Shown here one piece after another: positions 44,634 to 54,572 of a stretch of DNA of 64,000 bases (positions are counted from its first letter, which is position 1; every line of letters starts with the position of its first letter). The stretch lies in the NCBI GenBank assembly GCA_002256395.1, contig NKJG01000002.1, forward strand, positions 273,098 through 337,097, in the 5' to 3' direction. Made by a program: the position numbers and the translations under genes. Source of the stretch: Bacteroidetes bacterium B1(2017). Its GTDB lineage: Bacteria > Bacteroidota > Bacteroidia > UKL13-3. The notes under the pieces are model-generated. The model had not been told where the DNA came from and searched no databases. It was given only the letters and a program-made list of their open reading frames with translations.

Positions 44634-45341
44634 CTAAAACTTTATACTATTTACAAGGTTAACAAATTCAAAGATGCCTTCTACAGCAGTTTTCTGAATG
44701 TGTGTAAGCTTTTGATTATTTATAAACGGCATGGGCTTTGGATCAATAATAAATAGTGGCTTATTGGTATCAAAGTACTGAACCAAACCCGCTGCTGGAT
44801 ATACTTGCAAGGAGGTTCCAATAATTAAAAAGATATCTGCCTTTGACACAATGCTTGCTGCCGGTTCTATCATAGGTACTGCCTCTCCAAACCAAACAAT
44901 ATGTGGTCGTAACTGACTACCTAATTCACACGTATCTCCTAAATTTAGGCTTGGGCCTTTAATTGGGTAGATTAATTTAGGATTTGCGGTACTCCTACTT
45001 TTATTTAATTGGCCATGCAAATGTAAAATTGTTGAACTTCCGGCACGTTCATGCAAATCATCCACATTTTGGGTGACAATGTCTACTTCAAATTCTTTTT
45101 CAAGGTCTGCTAAAGCCAAATGAGCTTTATTTGGACTTGCATTATGGGCAGCAATCCTGCGTAAATTATAGAATTCGAGCACTTTTTCTTTGTCTCTATG
45201 CCATGCCTCAGGAGTTGCAACTTCCTCTATTTTATGACCTTCCCATAGCCCATCACTATCTCTAAAAGTCTGCAATCCACTTTCTGCGCTTATACCAGCA
45301 CCGCTTAAAACAACTATTCGGGGTTTATTTTTGTCTATCAT
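44634..45341 (-). CDS. cobB: NAD-dependent protein deacylase (class III sirtuin)
   Basis: The protein has GAGISAESGLQTFRDSDGLW, QNVDDLHERAG and the catalytic His in LHLHGQLNK. FYNLRR gives the Tyr-x-x-Arg pair that marks class III enzymes which prefer succinyl- or malonyl-lysine. The zinc-binding Cys pairs are missing (SRSTANPK stands where CxxC would lie), which appears normal in some Bacteroidota members. Reaction: removal of acyl groups from lysine with consumption of NAD. Full length. Confidence 0.9.
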   Translation of the reverse strand: MIDKNKPRIVVLSGAGISAESGLQTFRDSDGLWEGHKIEEVATPEAWHRDKEKVLEFYNLRRIAAHNASPNKAHLALADLEKEFEVDIVTQNVDDLHERAGSSTILHLHGQLNKSRSTANPKLIYPIKGPSLNLGDTCELGSQLRPHIVWFGEAVPMIEPAASIVSKADIFLIIGTSLQVYPAAGLVQYFDTNKPLFIIDPKPMPFINNQKLTHIQKTAVEGIFEFVNLVNSIKF

Positions 45342-45364
45342 TTAGTTATATTTACCTGATTTTT

Positions 45365-48300
45365 TTGAAAACAGCCACAAAATATAAAAGGATATTCCTT
45401 CCGCTTTTTCTGAATTGCCTGTTATTACTAGCATTTCAGAAGGAAAGTCGTGCATCCTTACCAATAAAATCGGCCATTCAATTTACAGAAAACAAGGGAC
45501 AATGGCAAGAGAATGTTCTCTTTAAAGCAGATATTCCTATTGGAAATATTTTTATTGAAAAAAATTGCCTCACCTATTTGTTTATTGATAAAGAAGCAAC
45601 TCATGAATACCAACATGGTAAGGATATTAAGTCGGTTCATTTCCATTCTGTGAAAGTGTATTTTCAAAATTCCAATCCTAATCCAGGTATTGAAAAAACG
45701 AATAAGAGCGATGAGTATTACAATTATTTTGTAAGCGATCAAAGCAAATGGGCCTCTTTTGTGTATGCGTATAAAAGAATAGTTCTAAAAAATATTTATC
45801 CGAAAACAGATTTAGAAATTATCTCCAAACCAGATGGAATAAAGATAAATTTTGTTTTACAAGCAGGTGCTGACCCAAGTAAAATTCAATTAAAGTACGA
45901 AGGAGCCGATGAACTTTTTATCAAAGAAAATCAACTTCATGTAAAAACAAGCTTGGGCGAAATGATAGAATCTGCGCCTGTAAGTTATCAGCAAATTGGT
46001 CAAACACAAAAAGCTATTTCAACCCAATATACACTTCAAAACAACACGCTTGGCTTTAAGCTAAAAACTAAAAACACCTACCTTCCAATTACCATTGACC
46101 CCGATGTAATTTTTGGAACCTATATGGGCAGTGCGGCTGATAATTTTGGGTTTGCCGCTAGTTATGATACTTCTGGTAATGCCTACGGTGCAGGAACAGT
46201 TTATGCTGCCAATTTTCCCTTTACTACTGGTGCCTACGATGTAAGTTTTAATGGAGGAAGTGCAGCTAATAACGAGTATGCTAGAGATGCCTTTATTGCC
46301 AAGTTCAATCCCTCAGGTTCGGCTCTTATATTTGGAACATTTTTAGGTGGTAGTGATAATGAACAACCTCATAGTGTAACCATAGTTAATGGGGAGATTT
46401 TTGTTTTTGGAACAACCTACTCATCTAATTTTCCTACTACGTTTGCTGCACTCGATAGATCTTACAATGGAGGTGCCGATATTTTCGTTTTAAAATTAAA
46501 TAGCTCTGGTAGCTCTCTTATTGCCTCTACCTTTATTGGAGGTACAAATGATGATGGAATTAATGGAGAGTCGCACTATGGATTTCCCGCGCAATCACAC
46601 GATTTGCCGTATAATTATGCCGATTGGTTTAGAGGGGAAGTATTAGCAGATTTAACTGGGAATATTTATATAACTACTTGTACAAAATCTACTCAAGCGC
46701 AAGGTTTGCCCATTGTAAATGCAAACCAATTTTCGTTTGGTGGAGGTAATCAAGATGCCTATTTTATTAAACTCACCAATTCTTTAAGCTCTTTAATATT
46801 TGCTACCTACCTGGGAGGTACGGGCGACGAATCGGCTTATTCTGTGTGTGTAAATTCATTAAATGAACCAATAATAACTGGTGGTACAACAAGTTCTAGC
46901 TTGGCTTTTAATACAAGCACGTTTGGATACAGCGGCGATGTGGATGGTTTTATTGCTAAATACTCCAGCTCGGGTGTAAAACAACGGTTAATTTATTCAG
47001 GAACTGCTACCTACGATCAATCTTTTTTTGTTCAAACAGATGATATAAACAATATTTATATTTTGGGTCAAACCAATGGCAATATGCCCAAAAGCTCTGG
47101 AGTTTATGGAACTGCCAACGCCAAACAATTTCTTCAAAAATACAATTCTAGTTTAAGCACCTTACTTTTATCAACCACCTTTGGAAAGGCTGGGGCTGAA
47201 CCATCTATTTCGCCTTCTGCATTTCTAATTGATGTTTGCGGCCGCATATACGTAAGTGGCTGGGGAGGTGGAACAAATGAATCGTACCATTTTGGAATGG
47301 ATGATGTTACTGGTTTGGCAACAACTCCAGATGCTTTTCAAAAAAATACCGATGGCTCTGATTTTTATTTAATGGTATTGGCACCAAACTTTGGTAGCTT
47401 ATTATATGCAAGTTATTATGGAGGTACTTTTAGTCAAGAACATGTCGACGGAGGAACAAGTCATTTTGATAGATCGGGCGTAGTTTATCAAGCTGTTTGT
47501 GCGGGTTGCGGAGGTTTAAGCGACTTCCCCACTACTCCAACTGCCTACTCTAAAGTAAACCCTGGAAAGAGAGCGTATAATACAAATATTGGAGGATGTA
47601 ATCTGGGTATGTTTAAGTTTGATATGCGAACCTACATGATTCCTCCCAAATTTACCGATACTACTTTAACAATTATTGCTGGTCAAACATTAGATTATGA
47701 TTTTTTTACAACAGATGCAGGTGGCGATAATTTAACCATAAGTTTTACTGGCGACATTTTAACCCGACCAATTAATCCAGCTGTAATTACTACAATTAAC
47801 AATGTTCCTGGTTTAATAGCAAGTAAATTACACTTTAGCACACTATGTAGCGATTACCCTTCTGATACAATTGTTATTGATGTAACAGTTACCGATGGTG
47901 CATGCCCAGCGCCAAATGAAATTTATGGTAAAATAAAAATTGTTTTACGGTCTGAACCTATTCCAGCTCCTTTTCCAGAATGTATAAAAATTGTAAATGA
48001 TAATACGCTCCAATTAACCTGGATTAATGGTGCAGCAAACTCTGATTTTAAGAATTATCAACTATTAAGAAAAATAAATAATGGGCCATTAACTAGATTC
48101 GACTCTATTTCCAATCAGATAAAAACTTCTTATAAAGACTCTGTGGCTCCTGATAATTTAAACCAAAACTATTGCTACCAAATGGTAAGCCTAAATAGCT
48201 GTGGAAGGCCTGGCGATAGTTCTAGAGTCATTTGTAGCCTGCCTAAATCAGATACACTTGGTTCAAACTATTTTACCGGACTGCAAACAGAGTTGTTTGT

Positions 48301-49705
48301 ACTTCATGCCTTCGATACCTTTACACGAGATTTTAGAGTGGCTAGTGTAGACACCAAAGATTCTGTTTTTGTGAAATTGGGTGGATCATTTAATACCCTG
48401 GGAAAAGGTACAAGATTATTTGTGAACGGACTTGGAGAAGGTATTGTTAGTTTGGATTGGATACCAACCTGTGGTGATATTTACCAAGATACTTTAGAAC
48501 TTCAAATAATTGTAAGAGATAATACCTGCCCCTATTTTAGACAGGCAACTAAAATCATTCAGTTTTTAGTTATACCAGCCTTGCCTGTATCTCCTCCGGT
48601 TAGTTATTGCCCTAAAATAATTAGTTCAGATTCCATCTTATTAGAATGGTCAACCTTTGTCCCAAGCAATTTAACAAAGGAATTGTTTTTAATTAGAACC
48701 GTTAACGGAGTGCCTACGCGTGTGGCTAGTTTCACAGATTTAAGCACAGGAGGGTATACTGATATTTTTAAATTTGTTACTGCCAATACCACCTGTTACA
48801 AATTAAGTTCAATGGATGTATGTGGGTTTTATGGAGATACGAGTATATCTTCCTGCGTTCAAAACGATAAGACCTTTGCTCCGAATCTTGCTATTTATAC
48901 GGCAACAGTTAGTAATAACAAAGATGTTCAATTAGTATTTGAGGAAGCAGAATCGGATAGTTTTTGGCGCTACCAAATATGGAAACGAGCGGGTAGAGCT
49001 GGAGCTTATTCTTTACATAAAGAAATACGAACATTAGAAGATACCGTTTATACAGATTCAGAGGTAAAAGTGGGTGAAAATAGCTATTGCTACCAATTGG
49101 TGAACATAGATTTATGCGGCAATAAGAGTATTAAAAACAAAGAGGCATGTACCATTTTATTGGATGGAAAAGCAGAGCCTTTTGTAAATAATATGAATTG
49201 GTTACCTTATGATTATTGGGATCAAGGGGTAAATAAATATGAAATATTAAAAACTGAACCAACACTTTATGAAGATGCTATTTTTGGTTCAAAATCTATT
49301 AAACCATTAATGGCAACTGATACAAAATTAAACTACGATAATGGCCTATATGAATATACCATTCTTGCGTATGAAAATGATTTTGGCAACAACCAAACGA
49401 GTAAATCAAACACGATTCAATTACTGCAATTGCCAGTTCTTTATTCGCCAAACGCCTACACAGATAACAACGACGGGGTGAATGATGTATTTCATTTAGT
49501 GCCTGTATTTGTGAGAGACTACCATCTACAAATTTATAATAGATGGGGCGAACGTATTTTTGAAACGTATTCTAAAAAGGATGGATTTAAAGGTACCTAC
49601 GGAGGAAATGAATCTCAAGGAGATGTTTATTTTTATATCGTAGAGTATGGAGGATGGGATAACAGTAAATACATTAAAAAGGGCAATTTTACCCTTTTAC
49701 GATAA
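45365..49705 (+). CDS. Large T9SS-secreted SBBP-repeat protein with type B (CHU_C) sorting domain
   Basis: This 1446-residue protein must begin at TTG (45365), followed by a signal peptide (IFLPLFLNCLLLLAF). The N-terminal domain (FTENKGQWQENVLFKA) is related to that of the SBBP protein at 1022-4711. SBBP repeats follow (FGTFLGGSDNE, FATYLGGTGDES, YASYYGGTFS). From about residue 800 there are cadherin- and fibronectin-like modules. The end (SPNAYTDNNDGVNDVF, then IYNRWGERIFET) is the gliding motility-associated CHU_C domain, a type B T9SS signal. Predicted cell-surface protein. Its stop abuts the gldD stop with no gap. Confidence 0.88.
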   Translation: MKTATKYKRIFLPLFLNCLLLLAFQKESRASLPIKSAIQFTENKGQWQENVLFKADIPIGNIFIEKNCLTYLFIDKEATHEYQHGKDIKSVHFHSVKVYFQNSNPNPGIEKTNKSDEYYNYFVSDQSKWASFVYAYKRIVLKNIYPKTDLEIISKPDGIKINFVLQAGADPSKIQLKYEGADELFIKENQLHVKTSLGEMIESAPVSYQQIGQTQKAISTQYTLQNNTLGFKLKTKNTYLPITIDPDVIFGTYMGSAADNFGFAASYDTSGNAYGAGTVYAANFPFTTGAYDVSFNGGSAANNEYARDAFIAKFNPSGSALIFGTFLGGSDNEQPHSVTIVNGEIFVFGTTYSSNFPTTFAALDRSYNGGADIFVLKLNSSGSSLIASTFIGGTNDDGINGESHYGFPAQSHDLPYNYADWFRGEVLADLTGNIYITTCTKSTQAQGLPIVNANQFSFGGGNQDAYFIKLTNSLSSLIFATYLGGTGDESAYSVCVNSLNEPIITGGTTSSSLAFNTSTFGYSGDVDGFIAKYSSSGVKQRLIYSGTATYDQSFFVQTDDINNIYILGQTNGNMPKSSGVYGTANAKQFLQKYNSSLSTLLLSTTFGKAGAEPSISPSAFLIDVCGRIYVSGWGGGTNESYHFGMDDVTGLATTPDAFQKNTDGSDFYLMVLAPNFGSLLYASYYGGTFSQEHVDGGTSHFDRSGVVYQAVCAGCGGLSDFPTTPTAYSKVNPGKRAYNTNIGGCNLGMFKFDMRTYMIPPKFTDTTLTIIAGQTLDYDFFTTDAGGDNLTISFTGDILTRPINPAVITTINNVPGLIASKLHFSTLCSDYPSDTIVIDVTVTDGACPAPNEIYGKIKIVLRSEPIPAPFPECIKIVNDNTLQLTWINGAANSDFKNYQLLRKINNGPLTRFDSISNQIKTSYKDSVAPDNLNQNYCYQMVSLNSCGRPGDSSRVICSLPKSDTLGSNYFTGLQTELFVLHAFDTFTRDFRVASVDTKDSVFVKLGGSFNTLGKGTRLFVNGLGEGIVSLDWIPTCGDIYQDTLELQIIVRDNTCPYFRQATKIIQFLVIPALPVSPPVSYCPKIISSDSILLEWSTFVPSNLTKELFLIRTVNGVPTRVASFTDLSTGGYTDIFKFVTANTTCYKLSSMDVCGFYGDTSISSCVQNDKTFAPNLAIYTATVSNNKDVQLVFEEAESDSFWRYQIWKRAGRAGAYSLHKEIRTLEDTVYTDSEVKVGENSYCYQLVNIDLCGNKSIKNKEACTILLDGKAEPFVNNMNWLPYDYWDQGVNKYEILKTEPTLYEDAIFGSKSIKPLMATDTKLNYDNGLYEYTILAYENDFGNNQTSKSNTIQLLQLPVLYSPNAYTDNNDGVNDVFHLVPVFVRDYHLQIYNRWGERIFETYSKKDGFKGTYGGNESQGDVYFYIVEYGGWDNSKYIKKGNFTLLR

Positions 49706-50287
49706 TTACTTTTCCCACTCAAGAGTTTGAATTAAGTGCATCATATCTGCCTTAATAAACTTTAAAACAGGTGCAATAGAATCTTGGTTTGTTTTAGTTT
49801 CAAAGTATAAAGAGCCTCTTAAAAAATGCTCGGTACTATCTGTTACGTAAAATTGAGCATTTGTAGCTGTACTTCCATCTAGCTCATAAAATATCCCTTG
49901 AAACTTATCTGTACCTACGTAATTCTCTACTATTTGATCGGCACGCATAACATGTTTAAAAACCATTTCACGCGAATCATTCAGTAATTTAAATAAGTCT
50001 TTACGGTCTTTTACTTGCCTATAACTTAAATGTAGGGTGGCTCCAAAAGGTTTATAATACACGTTGTACCAACATTCTTCTGCTGCTGGATAGGGATCCA
50101 ATTTAACCTCAGCATACACCGGTAAATCAAAACTGTAATGACAATTATCAAGGTGGTATCTAGAATATTCCCGCTTTGGAAAATCAATTCGCTCAAAGCC
50201 TCTAGGACGCGGCGCGCCCTGTTCTTGGTTACCACCACAAGAAATAAAAAATAAAATACTTACTAAAAATAGCTTAGCTGTTTGCAT
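49706..50287 (-). CDS. gldD: Gliding motility lipoprotein GldD
   Basis: I use the ATG at 50287 (MQTAKLFLVSILFFISC), giving a lipobox ending ISCGGN; the track start adds five residues. The family mark PRPRGFERIDFPKREY directly follows, and length matches GldD (about 190). GldD is needed for gliding and T9SS function in Flavobacterium johnsoniae, although its exact role is not known. The gene overlaps gldE by 14 bases and completes the conserved mutY-ssb-gldE-gldD cluster. Confidence 0.92.
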   Translation of the reverse strand: MQTAKLFLVSILFFISCGGNQEQGAPRPRGFERIDFPKREYSRYHLDNCHYSFDLPVYAEVKLDPYPAAEECWYNVYYKPFGATLHLSYRQVKDRKDLFKLLNDSREMVFKHVMRADQIVENYVGTDKFQGIFYELDGSTATNAQFYVTDSTEHFLRGSLYFETKTNQDSIAPVLKFIKADMMHLIQTLEWEK

Positions 50288-51620
50288 GTTGTATTGGTTC
50301 AAACGAAACTTTTACGCGTTTAATTCTTCTAGCATCAACTGATTCTATTTTAAACGTGTAGTTTTTAAACTTTATTTCCTGACCCATTTTTGGAAGATGT
50401 GAATTAATTTCAAGAAGCATTCCTCCTATTGTTTCTGCGTCGTTTCTAACATCTTCAAAATCTTCAACAGGAATCTCCATGTATTTGCACATGTCGTTTA
50501 TAAGCATTTTACCTTCAAACACAAACGTATATTGATTGATACGTGTGTATACATGCTCATCTTCATCAAACTCGTCTTGTATTTCACCAAAAATCTCTTC
50601 CACAATATCTTCCATACTCACTAAACCACTCGTTCCACCAAACTCATCCACCACTATCGCTAAATGCATCCTTTTGGTTTGAAATTCTTTTAATAAATCA
50701 TCAATTTTCTTGCTTTCAGGAATAAAATAAGCTGGTCTAATTAAAGCCTGCCAATTAAAATCGGATCCTTCGTTTAAGTGTGGTAATAGATCTTTAGTGA
50801 ATAAAATACCTTTAATTTGATCTAGGTTATCTTCAAACACAGGCACTCTACTATACCCAGAATCTACAATTTGCAACATTAATTGGTCAAACAAAATGCT
50901 AAGCTCAACGCCAATAACATCGGGACGTTGACGCATAATTTGTTTAACATTTGTATTTCCAAAATTAACCACACTTTTAAGAATATTCTTTTCTTGCTTT
51001 GGTGCATCTTTTTCAGAAGTAATTTCTATCGCATGGTTCAATTCGTCTACAGATAATATATGACCTTTTTTGGTAATTCTTTTATCAATAATAGAGGTAC
51101 TGCGCTCCAAAATAAATACCAGTGGTTGAAACAATTTATAGGTGTAATAAATAGGAACCGCCAATATGCGAGAGATTTTTACATTGTTTTGGAAAGAATA
51201 AACTTTTGGAATAACCTCACCAAACAATACCAATAAAAAGGTTACAAAAACTACTTCAAATAAAAATCCAAATAAAGGATAGGCATGGAAATTAAATATC
51301 GTACCAAATAGAAAAGTAGTAACCAAAACCACCGCTATATTCACAAACGTATTGGCAATTAAAATGGTTGCTAATAAGCGCTTTGGGTATCGTAAAAGAA
51401 AATTTATTGCATTAGCCCTTGATCCTGGTTCTTCAATTAATTCTGCTAATTGCGCTTTGCTTAAAGAAAACAAGGCATTTTCTGAGCCAGAATAGCAAGC
51501 TGAAAGAAAAACAAGAATGATAATTCCGAGAAGTGAAAACAAAACGCTAAGTGCGTCTGATGAGCTAAAAGCTGGATTAAACAGTTGTAAAAAAATACTA
51601 CCAGCGGGAGGTTCGTCCAT
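50274..51620 (-). CDS. gldE: Gliding motility-associated protein GldE (CNNM/CorC-like)
   Basis: The N-terminal half has four membrane helices of the CNNM (DUF21) domain: SACYSGSENALFSLSKAQL and LLFGEVIPKVYSFQN. Two CBS domains follow (MRQRPDVIGVELSILFDQL and YFIPESKKIDDLLKEF, ending with VDEFGGTSGLVSMEDIVEEIFG), then a CorC_HlyC domain at the C-terminus. CNNM proteins are linked to Mg2+ or other cation movement; the GldE member is known only through its link with GldD. Order and overlap with gldD support the assignment. Confidence 0.92.
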   Translation of the reverse strand: MDEPPAGSIFLQLFNPAFSSSDALSVLFSLLGIIILVFLSACYSGSENALFSLSKAQLAELIEEPGSRANAINFLLRYPKRLLATILIANTFVNIAVVLVTTFLFGTIFNFHAYPLFGFLFEVVFVTFLLVLFGEVIPKVYSFQNNVKISRILAVPIYYTYKLFQPLVFILERSTSIIDKRITKKGHILSVDELNHAIEITSEKDAPKQEKNILKSVVNFGNTNVKQIMRQRPDVIGVELSILFDQLMLQIVDSGYSRVPVFEDNLDQIKGILFTKDLLPHLNEGSDFNWQALIRPAYFIPESKKIDDLLKEFQTKRMHLAIVVDEFGGTSGLVSMEDIVEEIFGEIQDEFDEDEHVYTRINQYTFVFEGKMLINDMCKYMEIPVEDFEDVRNDAETIGGMLLEINSHLPKMGQEIKFKNYTFKIESVDARRIKRVKVSFEPIQHANS

Positions 51621-51703
51621 ATTATTTATTAAAGGTGATTAAGCAAAAGTAATCATTACCAGCTATAAAAGAAAAAAATGCTCCTAGTTTTGTCAACAAA
51701 ATA

Positions 51704-52096
51704 CTATCCATTTAAGTCCGTATTAGGCTCCGATTGCTTTTCATCCGTGCTTTTGGCCGAACCTAAGAGTTGAATTTGATTTGCCTTAATTTTCTTACGT
51801 GGCACCTCATTTCCATTTTTATCTTTATAGTTTTCGGTTCTAATTTTTCCTTCTACATAAACCTGAGTTCCTTTTTTAAGGTAACCCTTCATTTTAAGTG
51901 AATCAACAGATCTGGCCAATTGATCCCAAACTTCTATATTATGCCACTCGGTTTCTACTCTACGTTCGCCACTTTTATCTACAAACTGTTCGTGGGTTGC
52001 CATGGTAAATTGCGCTACTACCCTATTGTTTTCAAGGTATTTAACAACTGGGTCGATCCCAAGGTTACCAATAAGCATTACTTTATTTAAGGACAT
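51704..52096 (-). CDS. ssb: Single-stranded DNA-binding protein (short C-tail)
   Basis: The OB fold is standard: MLIGNLGIDPVVKYL, EWHNIEVWDQLARS and YVEGKIRTENYKDKNG. At 130 residues it is short, and its C-terminus (EKQSEPNTDLNG) lacks the acidic DDDxPF tip that binds partner proteins in typical SSBs. It may be a paralogue or a form that does not recruit replication partners. It lies in the conserved mutY-ssb-gldE-gldD order. Confidence 0.92.
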   Translation of the reverse strand: MSLNKVMLIGNLGIDPVVKYLENNRVVAQFTMATHEQFVDKSGERRVETEWHNIEVWDQLARSVDSLKMKGYLKKGTQVYVEGKIRTENYKDKNGNEVPRKKIKANQIQLLGSAKSTDEKQSEPNTDLNG

Positions 52097-52210
52097 AATT
52101 TACAGTTTTAGTATTCTCATGTGTGCATGTAAATTGCAAACTTGAGTTGGTAAAGGTATTCGATTTTACTTGAATTTAGCACCCAAGTTTGGCTCTAATT
52201 TTAAGGTGTT

Positions 52211-53248
52211 TTATTCCAAACTTTCTAGATAATGCTGAAATAATCGTGGTACACCAAAAGTTAGAAGTTCTTTTTTTGTCACCCAAATTTCGCCAATACC
52301 AAGAGGAATAGGCTTTGGTATTTCAAGGAAATAAAAATTGGCATGAAGATGTTGGTGTGAAAGAATGTGTTTTTTTTCATAAACCAATTTCAAACTTTGC
52401 TGGGCATGAATCCAATTTAACTCCAACATTTCTACAAAAAACTCCTGTAAACTTAATGGATTTGAACTTTCAAGTAAGGGTAAATCAACTAAATTTTGCC
52501 AAATATCCCCTGCAGGTCGTTTTATAATTGCCAATTTGGAGCCCGCTTGAAGGTGTAAATAACTAAAATATCTATGCCTTACCGGGTTCTTTTTGTTTTT
52601 AACGGGAAATAAATCTTCTTGTTTTAATTGGTGAGCCAGGCACTTACTTTCTAATGGGCAATTTGGGCAATTGGGTTTAGTGGGGGTGCAAACCAAAGAA
52701 CCTAGCTCCATCATAGCCTGGTTATGCATGGCAGGGTTCTTTTTATTTAAGAAAGTCTGAGCCAATTCAGCAAATATCTTTTTGCCAGTAGTAGAATTTA
52801 TTGATTCGGCCTGCCCATACAATCTAGAAAGCACACGAAACACGTTACCATCTAGCACGGCAACAGCCTCGTTATAGGCAAAACTAGCAATAGCTGCGGC
52901 TGTATATGGGCCAATTCCTTTCAATTTAATTAATTCGGCATAGGATTTAGGAAAACTGCCCTTGAATTGCTCATTTACCAATTTAGCGGTATGATGCATG
53001 TTTCTTGCTCTAGAATAATATCCCAAACCCTGCCAATGTTTCAAAATTTCGTCCTCGCTTGCCTGAGCCATGTCCTTAACTTGTGGATATGTTTGAAGAA
53101 AGTCTAAAAAATAGGGCAATCCTTGTTGCACTCTAGTTTGTTGCAAAATAACTTCGGAAAGCCATATCACATATGGGTCTGTGGTGTTTCTCCAAGGCAG
53201 TTGGCGTTGGTTCAAACCGTACCATTTTAAAAGTTCTTGTTGCAGCAT
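52211..53248 (-). CDS. mutY: A/G-specific adenine glycosylase MutY
   Basis: MutY removes adenine mispaired with 8-oxoguanine. Catalytic Glu lies in LSEVILQQTRVQQG, the HhH-GPD loop is LKGIGPYTAAAIASFAYNE with Asp in AVLDGNVFRV, and the [4Fe-4S] ligands fit C-x6-C-x2-C-x5-C (CTPTKPNCPNCPLESKC). A C-terminal NUDIX-like domain recognises 8-oxoG. Length 345. It heads the ssb-gldE-gldD cluster and faces away from the HU gene. Confidence 0.95.
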   Translation of the reverse strand: MLQQELLKWYGLNQRQLPWRNTTDPYVIWLSEVILQQTRVQQGLPYFLDFLQTYPQVKDMAQASEDEILKHWQGLGYYSRARNMHHTAKLVNEQFKGSFPKSYAELIKLKGIGPYTAAAIASFAYNEAVAVLDGNVFRVLSRLYGQAESINSTTGKKIFAELAQTFLNKKNPAMHNQAMMELGSLVCTPTKPNCPNCPLESKCLAHQLKQEDLFPVKNKKNPVRHRYFSYLHLQAGSKLAIIKRPAGDIWQNLVDLPLLESSNPLSLQEFFVEMLELNWIHAQQSLKLVYEKKHILSHQHLHANFYFLEIPKPIPLGIGEIWVTKKELLTFGVPRLFQHYLESLE

Positions 53249-53314
53249 AATTAAGGACTGGCAAGAAAAATGAAATATTTTATTAAAAAAACATCTTTTT
53301 TCAGTTCTAATACA

Positions 53315-53322
53315 TACATTTG
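53315..53322 (+). promoter_or_regulatory. Candidate -7 element before the HU-like gene
   Basis: TACATTTG matches TAnnTTTG exactly, 69 bases before the ATG. No clear TTG is seen at -33. Confidence 0.35.
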
Positions 53323-53390
53323 CAACCCCTTACGAGTGGGCGAAAATTTAAAATAGAAGAAAACATTCAATCATATAATACAGAGTAACA

Positions 53391-53732
53391 ATGACTAAAG
53401 CAGAAATTATCCAAGAGATTTCACTTAAAACAGGTGTAGAGAAAAACCAAGTGCAGGAAGTAGTAGAGTCTTTCTTTAAAGTGGTTCGCAACAACATGAC
53501 AGAAGGTAAAAATGTTTACTTCCGTGGTTTTGGATCATTCATTATTAAAAGACGTGCAAAGAAAATTGCTCGTAACATCTCTAAAAATACCGCAATGGTT
53601 ATTGATGAGCATTATATTCCATCATTTAAGCCAGCTAAAACTTTCGTAGAGAAAATTAAGAAAAGTGAAGTTGTAAAAACTACTGCTGCAAAAAGAGAAG
53701 CAGAAGCTAAACAAGCCTTAAAAGAAGCTTAA
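53391..53732 (+). CDS. HU/IHF family DNA-binding protein
   Basis: The protein shows the histone-like fold: MTKAEIIQEISLKTGVEKNQVQ helices and FRGFGSFIIKRRAKKIARNISKNT, with the beta-arm and a tip RNISKNTAM. The C-terminus is extended by a Lys/Ala-rich tail (AAKREAEAKQALKEA). HU proteins bend and coat DNA. Next to it, and overlapping by one base, is a TPR protein gene, so the two are co-translated. Confidence 0.93.
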   Translation: MTKAEIIQEISLKTGVEKNQVQEVVESFFKVVRNNMTEGKNVYFRGFGSFIIKRRAKKIARNISKNTAMVIDEHYIPSFKPAKTFVEKIKKSEVVKTTAAKREAEAKQALKEA

Positions 53733-54571
53733 TGCAATTTAACAAAGCACAAATAATCATCTTAGGCGTATTGCTTGGCCTGGTTGGGATTTTAGTTTAC
53801 TTAAACTATAAATCATCCACACCAGATATGGTACCTGCAACCCAGGCACCCATGGCTATGCATAAACCTTTTGATTTTGATGAGTATTTGGGCAATTTAA
53901 AAGATTCTGTTTCGGCCGAAACTTGGCAATCATTAAGCGACCAAACTCAAATAGCAAACAAGCCAGATGCTAGGCTATTTGAAATTGTTGGATTAGCTAG
54001 TACTTGGGATTCTTTAGGATTTAAATTGGTAGGTGCGCATTATTTTTCAAAAGCTGCCGCCCGTTTAAACGATGAAAATTCTTGGTACAATTCAGCGCTT
54101 AAATATTACGAGTTTGCCGCTACTTGTGTGGATACAGCCATGCAAATTTATGCTTCTAAGCAAGCCATTACTGCATTTGAAAAAGTAATTGCACTTAATG
54201 AAAATAATCTTGAAGCTAAAAATGCATTAGCCATTTGCTACGTTCAAAATGATTTAGACATTATGAAGGGCGTACAATTACTAAAGGATGTAACACGTAG
54301 AGATTCAAATAATGTTGACGCTAATTATACCCTTGGAATGCTTTCTATGCGTTCTGGGCAAGTAGATAAAGCTGTTGGCCGTTTTGAAGCGCTTACACGT
54401 ATTGAGCCGATGAATCCAGAATTTCATTATTACCTTGGCGAAGCATATAGCCAGCTAGGTAAGAAGAACGAAGCAATAAAATCTTTTGAAACCTTTAAAG
54501 GCCTTGTGCCTGATGAGGAAGCTAAGAAAAATATAGATATCACTATTAATAACCTTAAAAATTCTAATTAA
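53732..54571 (+). CDS. TPR-repeat inner membrane protein
   Basis: One N-terminal membrane helix (IIILGVLLGLVGILVYLNY) is followed by a disordered stretch and then tetratricopeptide repeats (about residues 70-275), such as EKVIALNENNLEAKNALAIC and VDANYTLGMLSMRSGQVDKA, with FHYYLGEAYSQLGKKNEAIK at the end. The function is unknown; TPRs bind partners. Its start overlaps the HU stop (TAATG), and the small basic COX24-like gene starts two bases after its stop. Confidence 0.85.
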   Translation: MQFNKAQIIILGVLLGLVGILVYLNYKSSTPDMVPATQAPMAMHKPFDFDEYLGNLKDSVSAETWQSLSDQTQIANKPDARLFEIVGLASTWDSLGFKLVGAHYFSKAAARLNDENSWYNSALKYYEFAATCVDTAMQIYASKQAITAFEKVIALNENNLEAKNALAICYVQNDLDIMKGVQLLKDVTRRDSNNVDANYTLGMLSMRSGQVDKAVGRFEALTRIEPMNPEFHYYLGEAYSQLGKKNEAIKSFETFKGLVPDEEAKKNIDITINNLKNSN

Positions 54572-54572
54572 C

